The notes: a model not told the origin generated them from the letters alone. DNA of 64,000 nt from Myroides fluvii (GCF_009792295.1 NZ_CP039934.1:1384501-1448500); one strand, 5' to 3'. Positions 46,378 to 55,293 are shown, counted from the first letter of the stretch. A program made the numbers and translations.

Positions 46378-48255
46378 CTATCTTCCCATATGAATTAATA
46401 GAATCGATATATCTGTAGGGGTAACTCCGCTTATTCGCGAGGCCTGAGAGATGGTGATTGGACGAATCTTTTTGAACTTCTCACGCGACTCAAACGACAG
46501 CGAAACAATTTTATCGTAATCAAAATTCTCTGGAATTTTAACGTCCTCTAATCGATTTAATTTGTCGGCATTATTCTTTTCCTTCTCTATATATCCAGAA
46601 TACTTTACCTGAATTTCAGCTTGCTCAATCACCTCTTGATCGATGCCTTTTTCAGCAATATACTCCTCTACTTTTTTGAATTTTAAGATATCTGCTAACT
46701 CAATTTGTGGACGAGAAAATACCTTAAACATCTTATCTGGCTGACTCATTAAAGAGGATCCTTTTGCCTCTAAAATTGGATTTGCCTCTTCTGTTTTAAC
46801 GCTCGTCTCTTTAAAAAATTCAACGAATTTTTCCGACTCTTCACGCTTGTATTCCATTCTTCGCATGCGCGCCTCTGAAGCTAAACCTATCGAATAAGAC
46901 ATTGGTGTCAATCTAAAATCAGCATTATCTTGACGCAATAAAGTGCGATATTCCGCACGAGAAGTAAACATACGATACGGCTCTTCAGTTCCCTTTGTAA
47001 TCAAATCATCAATCAAAACACCAATATAAGCTTCATCTCTACGCAAGATCAAAGGCTCTTTTTCATGCACTTTCAAGTGTGCATTTATACCTGCCATTAA
47101 ACCTTGAGAAGCCGCTTCTTCATATCCTGTTGTACCGTTAATTTGGCCTGCAAAATACAAACCATCAACCAACTTTGTTTCCAAAGTGTGCTTCAATTGC
47201 GTAGGTGGAAAATAGTCATACTCGATGGCATAACCGGGTCTAAAAATCTTGGCATTTTCAAAACCAACTACTGCACGTAAAGCTTTAAATTGGATGTCTT
47301 CTGGTAAAGAGGTAGAAAATCCATTGACGTAGATTTCACATGTATTCCACCCTTCTGGTTCCACAAAAATTTGATGTCTTTCTTTATCTGCAAAGCGATT
47401 AATCTTATCTTCTATTGAGGGACAATAACGTGGACCTAGACTTTTAATACGCCCAGTAAACATCGGAGAACGATCAAAACCTTCGCGAAGTAGATCGTGT
47501 ACCTCTGTTGAAGTATAGGTCATAAAACAATCTCTTTGCTGTTGCAAAGGCGATGTAACATCCATATACGAGAACTTCGAAGGGTTGACATCACCACCTT
47601 GAACTTCCATTTTGGAGTAATCCAACGAGCGTCCATCCACGCGTGGAGGTGTTCCTGTTTTCATACGTCCAGCTGTAAAACCAAGTTTTACTAAATCTTC
47701 GGTAATACCAAAAGCAGCACCTTCTCCTGCTCTCCCCCCACCAAACTGCTTTTCTCCAATGTGAATTAATCCATTTAAAAAGGTTCCATTGGTTAAAATA
47801 ACTGTCTTCGCTTTGATGGTTAGACCCAAACTTGTTACAACACCTTCAATCTTATGGTTGTGAACTAAAAGGGATTTTACCATATCTTGATAGAAATCCA
47901 AATTAGGAGTTCCCTCCAACATCAAACGCCACGTTTCCGAAAAACGCATACGATCGGATTGTACACGAGGCGACCACATCGCAGGTCCTTTTGACTTATT
48001 CAACATTTTAAATTGAATAGCAGTCTGATCAGAAACAATTCCGGAATACCCACCTAAAGCGTCAATTTCACGCACAATTTGCCCTTTGGCAATACCACCC
48101 ATCGCTGGATTACAGGACATCTGTGCAATATTCTGTAGACTCATCGTGATCAAAAGCGTTTTTGATCCCATATTGGCGGCTGCAGCGGCGGCTTCAGAAC
48201 CAGCATGCCCACCTCCAACAACGATTACATCATATCTATCTTGAAAAATACTCAT
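46378..48255 (-). CDS. mnmG: tRNA uridine-34 5-carboxymethylaminomethyl modification enzyme MnmG (GidA)
   Basis: A 625-residue FAD-dependent enzyme that with MnmE modifies wobble uridine 34 of several tRNAs. The FAD-binding start VIVVGGGHAGSEAAAAAANMG, the family blocks QMSCNPAMGGIAKGQIVREIDALGG, KTGTPPRVDGRSLDYS, and PGYAIEYDYFPPTQLKHTLETK are present, and the C-terminal helical domain ends in the tRNA-contact region (RPITISQASRISGVTPTDISILLIHM). It is flanked by two parS sites and follows ybeY by 20 bp, so ybeY-mnmG form an operon. mnmG is a frequent neighbour of oriC. Confidence 0.97.
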   Translation of the reverse strand: MSIFQDRYDVIVVGGGHAGSEAAAAAANMGSKTLLITMSLQNIAQMSCNPAMGGIAKGQIVREIDALGGYSGIVSDQTAIQFKMLNKSKGPAMWSPRVQSDRMRFSETWRLMLEGTPNLDFYQDMVKSLLVHNHKIEGVVTSLGLTIKAKTVILTNGTFLNGLIHIGEKQFGGGRAGEGAAFGITEDLVKLGFTAGRMKTGTPPRVDGRSLDYSKMEVQGGDVNPSKFSYMDVTSPLQQQRDCFMTYTSTEVHDLLREGFDRSPMFTGRIKSLGPRYCPSIEDKINRFADKERHQIFVEPEGWNTCEIYVNGFSTSLPEDIQFKALRAVVGFENAKIFRPGYAIEYDYFPPTQLKHTLETKLVDGLYFAGQINGTTGYEEAASQGLMAGINAHLKVHEKEPLILRRDEAYIGVLIDDLITKGTEEPYRMFTSRAEYRTLLRQDNADFRLTPMSYSIGLASEARMRRMEYKREESEKFVEFFKETSVKTEEANPILEAKGSSLMSQPDKMFKVFSRPQIELADILKFKKVEEYIAEKGIDQEVIEQAEIQVKYSGYIEKEKNNADKLNRLEDVKIPENFDYDKIVSLSFESREKFKKIRPITISQASRISGVTPTDISILLIHMGR

Positions 48256-48275
48256 TTTTTAAAAAATATAGTCCA

Positions 48276-48695
48276 TTATTGTTCCACGTGGAACATTTTC
48301 ATTTTTTCTTCTTCTTTTTTACGCATTAAAGCCTCATCCTCTTCACCTTTGTCTTTATACCCACAATAATGAAGAATCCCATGTGCCATAACACGTAATA
48401 ATTCCATATCAAAAGCAACCCCAAACTCAGTAGCATTCTCTTTAACACGTTCGATGCTAATAAAAATATCACCACTAACTACCTGATTTTCAGTATAATC
48501 GAAGCTAATAATATCCGTAAGCGTATCATGATCCAAATACTTTACATTGATTTCATGCAAGTATTCATCGGTACAAAAAATATAGTTTATTTCGCCTACA
48601 AAGAAATCTTCTGAAGCAATAATCGATTCAATCCATGCTTCATATTGATCTTCCTGTTGCAATGAAAAATCTAATTCGTAATTAAAAGTTATCAT
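48276..48695 (-). CDS. ybeY: Endoribonuclease YbeY (rRNA maturation)
   Basis: A 139-residue metallo-RNase of 16S rRNA maturation and ribosome quality control. The core LTDIISFDYTENQVVSGDIFIS and the metal site VMAHGILHYCGYKDKGEEDEALM are clear. The first two His of the H-xxx-H-xxxxx-H motif are present, but the third is Asp, as I believe is usual in Bacteroidota. The last six codons (MFHVEQ) contain a perfect parS palindrome. First gene of the ybeY-mnmG unit. Confidence 0.93.
   Translation of the reverse strand: MITFNYELDFSLQQEDQYEAWIESIIASEDFFVGEINYIFCTDEYLHEINVKYLDHDTLTDIISFDYTENQVVSGDIFISIERVKENATEFGVAFDMELLRVMAHGILHYCGYKDKGEEDEALMRKKEEEKMKMFHVEQ
48280..48295. promoter_or_regulatory. parS site 2, inside the ybeY C-terminal codons
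   Basis: The same perfect palindrome TGTTCCACGTGGAACA as at 46334, here read on the minus strand as the codons for FHVEQ at the end of ybeY. It ends one base before the stop codon. The overlap fixes the protein tail to suit the DNA site. Confidence 0.85.
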
Positions 48696-48715
48696 ATAAA
48701 AATCTAAATATCAGG

Positions 48716-48723
48716 CAAAGGTA
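48716..48723 (-). promoter_or_regulatory. -7 element (TACCTTTG) of ybeY-mnmG
   Basis: An exact TAnnTTTG match on the minus strand about 20 bases before the ybeY ATG. The -33 element is not clear. Confidence 0.55.
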
Positions 48724-48825
48724 CGATGAAAATTAAAACAGTAATACACTGAAATCTAAAAACATTCCCAAATAGAAAACACAACTTAAGAAAAAACAGC
48801 ACCCTTCACTCCAACGCCATAAAAA

Positions 48826-50165
48826 TAGACGCAAAATACAACACCTAGACATTTCTCAAGAAATAAAAAGCTTCCTTCCCTATTTTGCGTATAGCAATCA
48901 AAATGAAAAATAAAAAATTTTAAGCGAAATACAGCGCATAGCATTTTTTCAAGAAAAAAATGAACTTACAATATTTTGAGTATTTCCATCAAAATGGCAA
49001 ACGAAAAATTTTAAGCGAAATACAGCGCATAGCATTTTTTCAAGAAAAAAATGAACTTACAATATTTTGAGTATTTCCATCAAAATGGCAAACGAAAAAT
49101 TTTAAGCGAAATTCAATGCGTAGTATTTTCTCAAGTCAAAAAAATAAACCTTTTCTATTTTGAGTATTTCAATCAAAATGGCAAACGAAAAATTTTAAGC
49201 GAAATACAGCGCATAGAAATTTATAAAGCTAAAAAAGATGATCCTCCTCTATTTTGAGTATTTCAATCAAAATGGCAAACGAAAAATCTTAAGCGAAATA
49301 CAGCGCGTAGTATTTTTCAAGAAAAAAATAAACCTTTTCTATCTTGAGTATTTCCATGAAAATAGCTAGCGAAAATTTTTAAGCGAAATACAGCGCGTAG
49401 TATTTTCTCAAGTACAAAAAGATGCTACTCCTCTATTTTGAGCATTTCAATCAAAATGGCAAACGAAAAATTTTAAGCGAAATTCAATGCGTAGTATTTT
49501 CTCAAGTCAAAAAAATAAACCTTTTCTATTTTGAGTATTTCAATCAAAATGGCAAACGAAAAATTTTAAGCGAAATTCAATGCGTAGTATTTTCTCAAGT
49601 CAAAAAAATAAACCTTTTCTATTTTGAGTATTTCAATCAAAATGGCAAACGAAAAATTTTAAGCGAAATTCAATGCGTAGTATTTTCTCAAGTCAAAAAA
49701 ATAAACCTTTTCTATTTTGAGTATTTTCCTCAAAATGGATAACTAAATTTTTTAAGCGCAACACAGTGCGTACTATTTTGTCTAGTACAAAAAGATAATC
49801 CTCCTCTATTTTGAGTATACACCATAAAGGGTACAATAAAAATTTTTACACGAAATACAGCGCGTAGCATTTGGCAAAACCAAAAAAATTTAACCTGCTG
49901 TATTTTAATTATACATACCAAAGCCAATAAGAAAAAAAAATAAGCGAAATACAGGCCTTAGAAAATTGAAAGACTAAAAAAATCAGTCCCTATAGTTGAA
50001 TTATATACAACCAAGTACCGAATGAAATTTTTTACGCAAAATACAGTGAGCAAAAACCCAACTGCCAAAAAAAAACAATTCAACGCTAAAAACAACTGCT
50101 TCTATTTTGATCCTATCGACCTAAGTATCGCATGAAAATTTTTAGGAGAAATACAGCCCGTTCAA
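48826..50165. repeat. Tandem array of ~93-bp repeats beside the putative origin
   Basis: About 15 head-to-tail copies with a period of 90-94 bp; the AAGCG landmark of successive units falls near 48829 (degenerate), 48922, 49013, 49104, 49197, 49291, 49381, 49475, 49568, 49661, 49754, 49848 (degenerate), 49942, 50034 (degenerate) and about 50144. Copies at 49104, 49475 and 49568 look identical by eye, those at 48922 and 49013 are identical to each other, and the outermost copies are eroded, mainly at the right end. Each unit has a conserved AAGCGAAATACAGCGC block and an inverted repeat ATTTTGA/TCAAAAT with a nine-base loop. Units are contiguous, without spacers, so it is not CRISPR. Not a gene: see findings. 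Confidence 0.9.
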
Positions 50166-50224
50166 AATAAAATTACCTTCTAAAAAAATCAATTCAACAG
50201 CAAATAAAAACAAGAAAAGGAAAT

Positions 50225-50700
50225 TCAAACTTATCAACGTTATCAACACTATAAATAATAGAATTAAATATATTTTAAAAATTAAAAAAAAACTTCTCTA
50301 TTATATTGCTTGTTAATATGTACAATAACTTTTAAGCTAGAATTTGCAGTTTTGACTTATAAAAACTTATTAACAGCTTATCATTTCTTAAATCGCTTGA
50401 AAATAGCTCTATAGCTATCTTATTAACACGGTTAATAACCGTTATCAACAGCCTATTTAATATAACTTAGGCTGTGAATTCTGTTGATAAGTGGTCAATT
50501 GAGTATGGATATCTAGCTAATAGAATTTAAAAAATAAATTTGCACAGCTATAAATTTGTACCGTATTGTAATTTATTTCAATTAAACAAAAAATACTTAT
50601 TCTATTCTTTCCATACTTATCAACAAAAACTGTTAGTTTAGTTTTCCTTCATAATCAATAGATTAGCACTTTTAAAAAATAGCGTTGTTGATAAGTGTTA
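50225..50700. other. Candidate replication origin oriC (DnaA-box cluster)
   Basis: Nine-base DnaA-box-like sequences are concentrated here. TTATCAACA occurs at 50240-50248, 50442-50450 and 50617-50625, and inverted at 50482-50490 and 50686-50694. Variants TTATCAACG at 50231-50239 and TTATTAACA at 50367-50375 and 50420-50428 add to it, and an inverted TTATTAACC lies at 50430-50438. Extremely AT-rich DNA at about 50249-50335 could be the unwinding element. The cluster lies between the repeat array and gltX, 2 kb from a parS site. No dnaA gene is in the window. Confidence 0.8.
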
Positions 50701-51295
50701 GTGGGTTGTAAATCAATAGATTATTGAAATAAATCAATTTTTACTTTTTTTTAAATCTCATCGATTTGTGGTGTTTTTTGACTTAAAATAAAGGGTAAAT
50801 CATCAAAAAAAAGTTGTTTTAACAAGGTCTTTTTGCATTAAAAAAAAGCAAAATTTGTCATCAAAAAAACAGCAGATTTAGTCTGTTAGTTTTGTAAATT
50901 TTTTAAAGTAAAAAGAAAGAATTAGAAGGTGAAATTAAAATGAACATGCACCTTTTATATATGGATATAAAATTTGCTTTTAGAGAAAAGAAAAAAGATA
51001 TTTTATTTTTAGGTGATTTGTGATAGGTTGGTTACACTTGTTAATCGGTTCTGGCTAAATTAAAAAGTACTAGCTATTAGAAAAGGTGAAAATGGTATTT
51101 TGGGCTATACAGTATAGAATAGCGAAAAGCACCTGAATAGAACTGTTCGTTTTATAGCCCACGGTGATTAATACAAAACGTAGAAAAACCATTACCTTTA
51201 TTGCGATAAAGGGAACAGTATAACCCCAAGAAAAAGTTTTAAAATTTATAAACGATTTTACAAGTCTTACAACTTTATCAAAACGATAGTTGTAG
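50701..51295. other. AT-rich non-coding flank between oriC and gltX
   Basis: About 600 bp without a supported gene. It holds long A/T runs (50740-50900), a perfect 7-bp hairpin with TGCG loop (51195-51212) and an 8-bp inverted pair GGGCTATA/TATAGCCC about 45 bases apart (51102-51163). Their meaning is unknown; they could be origin-associated or remnants of an RNA element. Confidence 0.5.
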
Positions 51296-51303
51296 TATCT
51301 TTG
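51296..51303 (+). promoter_or_regulatory. -7 element (TATCTTTG) of gltX
   Basis: An exact TAnnTTTG match with a TTTA 18-19 bases upstream; it gives a leader of about 15 bases before the gltX ATG. Confidence 0.65.
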
Positions 51304-51323
51304 TAAAAATATAATGAATCAAA

Positions 51324-52835
51324 ATGGCTAATCAAGTTCGCGTGCGTTTTGCACCTAGTCCAACAGGACCTTTACACATTGGTGGTGTTAGAACAGCATT
51401 ATTTAATTATTTATTTGCTAAACAGAATAACGGTGTTTTCTATGTGAGAATTGAGGATACAGATCAAAATAGATTTGTTCCAGGAGCAGAGGCCTATATT
51501 TTAGAAGCATTGGAATGGTTGGGTATTTCTCCAGATGAAACGATGGGAAAAAACGAAAAGTTTGGCCCATATAGACAGAGTGAACGCAAAGCATTATACA
51601 AACAATATGCAGACCAGTTGATTGAAACAGGCTGGGCGTATTATGCTTTTGATACAGCAGAAGAATTAGACGAATTGCGCAAAAAAACAGAAGAAGCTGG
51701 GCAAACGTTTATTTATAATCACAGCAACAGAGAACAGTTAAAAACCTCTTTGAACCTGTCAAAAGAAGAAGTAAATCAGCTTATCGCTGCTGATGTACCT
51801 TATGTCATTCGCTTTAAAACACCTGTGGGTGAAACCTTGTTGTTAAACGATATGATTCGCGGCGAAATTAAGTTTGAAACAAATTTATTGGACGACAAAG
51901 TACTATTTAAAAGTGATGGAATGCCAACCTATCACTTAGCGAATATCGTGGATGATCACTTAATGGAAACATCACACGTAATTCGCGGAGAAGAATGGTT
52001 GCCTTCTCTTCCATTACACGAGTTATTATACAAGGCATTTGGGTGGGTAGCTCCTAAATTTGCTCATTTACCGCTAATCCTTAAACCAGTAGGAAATGGT
52101 AAATTGTCAAAGCGCGATGGAGATAAATTGGGATTCCCTGTATTTCCATTGGATTGGCAAGATCCAATTTCGGGTGAAAAATCATCTGGATATCGAGAAA
52201 AGGGATTTTATCCAGAAACCGTGCTTAATTTCTTGGCTTTATTGGGATGGAATGACGGTACTGATCAAGAAATTTTCTCTTTAGAAGAATTAGTGACAAA
52301 GTTTGATCTAGGACGCGTGCATAAAGCAGGTGCTAAGTTTGATCCAGAAAAAAACAAATGGTTCAACCAGCATTATTTAAAACAGCAAAAAGATGCAGAT
52401 TTAGCTCAAGCATTCCAAGTAATCTTAAAAGAAAAAGGAATTCAAGCTGCTGATGCCTATGTAGAACAAGTCGTGACTTTAATCAAAGAGCGAGCAACTT
52501 TTGTTTCGGATTTCTTTGAATTGAGCGACTTCTTTTTTCAAGCGCCAACCGAGTATGATTCAAAAGCATTAAAGAACTGGAAAGAAGATACAGCTGAGTT
52601 AATGCAAAAAGTAAGTCAAGTGATTGAAGGGATCAATAGCTTTGAAGGATCTGCAATTGAATCAGCAGTTAAAGAATGGATCAATGAACAAGGCGTGGGT
52701 ATGGGCAAAGTAATGCAACCTCTACGCGTTTGTGTTGTTGGTGAACTAAAGGGACCTGATTTATTTCAGATTATTGAATTAATTGGAAAAACTGAAACAG
52801 TAAATAGAATTAAACAAGCAATTGCAACAATATAA
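51324..52835 (+). CDS. gltX: Glutamyl-tRNA synthetase
   Basis: A 503-residue class I aminoacyl-tRNA synthetase. The HIGH-type motif is RFAPSPTGPLHIGGVRTALFNYLFA at the N-terminus and the KMSKS-type motif is GKLSKRDGDKLG (about residue 260). The zinc-like insertion of some GluRS is absent. The anticodon-binding C-terminal part is helical. It charges tRNA-Glu in translation. Own promoter and terminator; first gene to the right of the putative origin. Confidence 0.97.
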   Translation: MANQVRVRFAPSPTGPLHIGGVRTALFNYLFAKQNNGVFYVRIEDTDQNRFVPGAEAYILEALEWLGISPDETMGKNEKFGPYRQSERKALYKQYADQLIETGWAYYAFDTAEELDELRKKTEEAGQTFIYNHSNREQLKTSLNLSKEEVNQLIAADVPYVIRFKTPVGETLLLNDMIRGEIKFETNLLDDKVLFKSDGMPTYHLANIVDDHLMETSHVIRGEEWLPSLPLHELLYKAFGWVAPKFAHLPLILKPVGNGKLSKRDGDKLGFPVFPLDWQDPISGEKSSGYREKGFYPETVLNFLALLGWNDGTDQEIFSLEELVTKFDLGRVHKAGAKFDPEKNKWFNQHYLKQQKDADLAQAFQVILKEKGIQAADAYVEQVVTLIKERATFVSDFFELSDFFFQAPTEYDSKALKNWKEDTAELMQKVSQVIEGINSFEGSAIESAVKEWINEQGVGMGKVMQPLRVCVVGELKGPDLFQIIELIGKTETVNRIKQAIATI

Positions 52836-52840
52836 AAAGA

Positions 52841-52867
52841 AGAGGGCTATTTTAGCTCTCTTTTTTG
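52841..52867 (+). terminator. Terminator of gltX
   Basis: An 8-bp stem with one G-U pair (52841-52848 with 52854-52861) followed by T's, six bases after the gltX stop. Confidence 0.82.
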
Positions 52868-52909
52868 TTGAAAATAATGTGTAATTTTAATCCTACAAAT
52901 CAATATGGT

Positions 52910-53425
52910 ATGAAAAAACTGATTGTTATCCTGACAAGTTTCCTATTCCTATTTAGTTCTTGTTCCAAGAATGATAATGATACTGCAGATCGTGCGGAAA
53001 AAGAGTGGACAAATTTTATCCAAAAACACCTTATTGGTCAATGGAAACCCCAGTCAATTGAGGTAAAACCATTGGTAGGACCTGTTTTGATAGAAAAAAA
53101 GTATTCGTCTATACAGCCCGTAAATACACAAGATATACTCGTGTTGAATCAAGATTTTACCGGCCAATTTAAGACGTTTCTTCAGCAGGGAAAACTGAAA
53201 ACAATTGACTTTACATGGTACCACAAATTAGAGGAATTGGGAATAATTCTTGAAGATAAACGCGAGTTTAAAAGTTTATTACTTGAAAAATCGAGTGGTA
53301 AATTACTGGTTTCTGTTCCTTTGAACACGGTAATAAACGAGTTGAAAAGTTATATACCTGAGTTAGAAAATTTGGAGGCAGCAAAAAGAGAAGTTTTATT
53401 TGTATATTTTATTTTTGTTAAATAA
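52910..53425 (+). CDS. Small lipoprotein, lipocalin-like
   Basis: A 172-residue predicted lipoprotein. The signal peptide (KKLIVILTSFLFLFSSC, Cys at 18) fixes the ATG at 52910; a TTG 45 bases upstream would bury it. The mature part has HLIGQWKPQSIEVKP followed by several beta-strand-like segments, an arrangement like the lipocalin-like lipoproteins common in Bacteroidota. I do not recognise a named family. It may share a unit with, or only neighbour, the next lipoprotein gene, which has its own promoter. Confidence 0.75.
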   Translation: MKKLIVILTSFLFLFSSCSKNDNDTADRAEKEWTNFIQKHLIGQWKPQSIEVKPLVGPVLIEKKYSSIQPVNTQDILVLNQDFTGQFKTFLQQGKLKTIDFTWYHKLEELGIILEDKREFKSLLLEKSSGKLLVSVPLNTVINELKSYIPELENLEAAKREVLFVYFIFVK

Positions 53426-53474
53426 ATAGTGTTTTTTAGTTAATTTTCTTTTAAAGCTAATGAATAATAAGTTG

Positions 53475-53482
53475 TATATTTG
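53475..53482 (+). promoter_or_regulatory. -7 element (TATATTTG) of the second lipoprotein gene
   Basis: An exact TAnnTTTG match 23 bases before the ATG at 53506. It indicates that the gene is transcribed separately from the one before it. Confidence 0.55.
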
Positions 53483-53505
53483 AGAGTTAACTAAAAAATG
53501 ATTTT

Positions 53506-54252
53506 ATGAAAAAAATAGTATTATCCTTTTCATTACTAGCCTTAGTGCTTACTGGAACTATTTCATGTAGCAGTGATGATAATAGTTCGGAACAACAACA
53601 ATTAAAAACACTGGTTTTAACTTCTGTTAATGGTACAGAAGCGACAGTAAATGATGAAGTTACTTTTGTTGTTACAGTTGGGACATCGGTAATAGAAGGT
53701 GCTAAAATAGAGGTGAATGGCAAGGAGGTAACGAACCCTTTTACTTTTGCTGAAGTAGGAACATATAAAGTTGTAGCGAAGAAAGATGGCTACAATAAGA
53801 GTAATGAGATTGAGATAACAATTAAGGCTGATACAGCTGAAGATGGAAGATCAATTGTAGGTACTTGGATTCCTACAAATGTCATAGTAACAGCTTTAGG
53901 ATCAGAAGTTGTCAATATGCCCTATCCTGCCAAAGAAAATTGTGAGGATGATACCTTGCTGTTTAACAGCAATCAAACGGTTAAATTCAATTATCACAGT
54001 GAAACTTGCGACTTACAAACAACGGGAGCAGCTTGGTCTATAAATGAGGCTGGTACAATTTTGAACCTAAATTTATTTGGACAAGCCATGACAGTGAATG
54101 TAATTACAAATAATGCTTCTAAATTAATTATCAAAGCGAAAGGAAATCAATTTGAGGCTTTAATTCCAATTTTAGTACCTGATTTAGCGGGTAATATTAC
54201 TCCAGAAATGTTAGGTTTAGCTGAAGTACAATTAGAATTGAATAAACAATAA
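53506..54252 (+). CDS. Lipoprotein with Ig-like and lipocalin-like parts
   Basis: A 248-residue predicted lipoprotein: KKIVLSFSLLALVLTGTISC with Cys21 as lipid site. Residues ~32-110 form an Ig-like or bacterial beta-sandwich segment (VTFVVTVGTSVIEGAKIEVNGKEV, FAEVGTYKVVAKKDGYNKSNEIEITI). Residues ~115-240 start with RSIVGTWIPTNVIV, a lipocalin-like opening, and contain two Cys (KENCEDDTLLF, HSETCDLQTTG) placed to form a disulfide. Function unknown. A clear terminator follows. Confidence 0.8.
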   Translation: MKKIVLSFSLLALVLTGTISCSSDDNSSEQQQLKTLVLTSVNGTEATVNDEVTFVVTVGTSVIEGAKIEVNGKEVTNPFTFAEVGTYKVVAKKDGYNKSNEIEITIKADTAEDGRSIVGTWIPTNVIVTALGSEVVNMPYPAKENCEDDTLLFNSNQTVKFNYHSETCDLQTTGAAWSINEAGTILNLNLFGQAMTVNVITNNASKLIIKAKGNQFEALIPILVPDLAGNITPEMLGLAEVQLELNKQ

Positions 54253-54255
54253 AAT

Positions 54256-54284
54256 AAAAATCTCCAGCAATGGAGATTTTTTTT
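54256..54284 (+). terminator. Terminator after the second lipoprotein gene
   Basis: A stem of at least 6 bp (54261-54266 with 54271-54276) extended by A-T pairs, ending in eight T's. Confidence 0.88.
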
Positions 54285-54316
54285 GTATTTTAACCTACGA
54301 ATAAATAAAAAATGTT

Positions 54317-55255
54317 ATGTATTTACTATTTCTTGTACCCGTATTAATTATCTTTTTCTTGTGTTTTTTTACGGTCAAACAACAATCTTCCGCTATTGTA
54401 GAACGCTTTGGTAAGTTTAACAGTATCCGTAATCCGGGTTTACAGTTAAAAATACCTGTAGTGGATCGTATTTCTGGGGTTGTGAATTTGCGTATCCAAC
54501 AGTTGGATGTGATGATTGAAACAAAAACCAAAGACAACGTTTTTGTCAAGTTGAAAGTATCCGTTCAGTTTAAGGTCATTGCGGATCGCGTGTACGATGC
54601 TTTTTATAAGTTAGAATATCCACATGATCAAATTACATCTTATGTATTTGACGTAGTACGCGCAGAAGTACCTAAATTAATTTTGGATGATGTTTTTGAG
54701 AGAAAGGACAATATTGCTGTTGCGGTTAAACGTGAATTAAACGAAGCAATGACGACATATGGTTATGATATTATCAATACATTAATTACAGATATTGACC
54801 CGGATATCCAGGTGAAAAATGCCATGAATCGTATTAATGCTGCTGATCGAGAAAAAGTAGCGGCTGAATATGAAGCAGAGGCTAGTAGAATTAGAATTGT
54901 GGCTAAAGCAGAAGCTGAATCAGAATCGAAGCGTTTGCAAGGACAAGGTATAGCCAACCAACGTAGAGAGATTGCACAAGGACTGGTGGAGAGTGTGGAT
55001 GTATTAAATAAAGTGGGGATCAATTCTCAAGAGGCTTCTGCTCTGATTGTTGTAACGCAACATTACGATACATTACAAGCCGTTGGTGCAGATTCAAGGT
55101 CAAATTTGATTTTATTGCCCAATTCGCCTACAGCTGCTAGTGATATGCTTATCAATATGGTAACTTCTTTTGCCGCGAGTGCGAAAGTATCAGAAATGAA
55201 CAATACAGCTCCATTAAAGCCATTTAAGAGCGAAAATAGAGAAAATGAGGTATAG
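54317..55255 (+). CDS. SPFH/band-7 membrane protein (stomatin/QmcA-like)
   Basis: A 312-residue SPFH-family protein. It has a short N-terminal membrane anchor (YLLFLVPVLIIFFLCFF), the SPFH domain (about 22-200: SSAIVERFGKFNSIRNPGLQLKIPVVDRISGVVNLRIQQLD, then EYPHDQITSYVFDVVRAEVPKLILDDVFERKDNIA), and a long coiled coil rich in Ala/Glu/Arg (about 170-235, DREKVAAEYEAEASRIRIVAKAEAESESKRLQGQ). It probably forms ring-like scaffolds at the inner membrane. It converges on the DUF6327-like/holin/YtxH unit through a strong bidirectional terminator. Confidence 0.93.
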   Translation: MYLLFLVPVLIIFFLCFFTVKQQSSAIVERFGKFNSIRNPGLQLKIPVVDRISGVVNLRIQQLDVMIETKTKDNVFVKLKVSVQFKVIADRVYDAFYKLEYPHDQITSYVFDVVRAEVPKLILDDVFERKDNIAVAVKRELNEAMTTYGYDIINTLITDIDPDIQVKNAMNRINAADREKVAAEYEAEASRIRIVAKAEAESESKRLQGQGIANQRREIAQGLVESVDVLNKVGINSQEASALIVVTQHYDTLQAVGADSRSNLILLPNSPTAASDMLINMVTSFAASAKVSEMNNTAPLKPFKSENRENEV

Positions 55256-55293
55256 GGGTCTTCTTTATAAAAGGAAGCTTTAAAAACCTTTAA

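Noticed and set aside
48826..50165. Repeat array considered as CRISPR
   Set aside because: Units of ~93 bp follow each other without unique spacers, and no cas genes are near.
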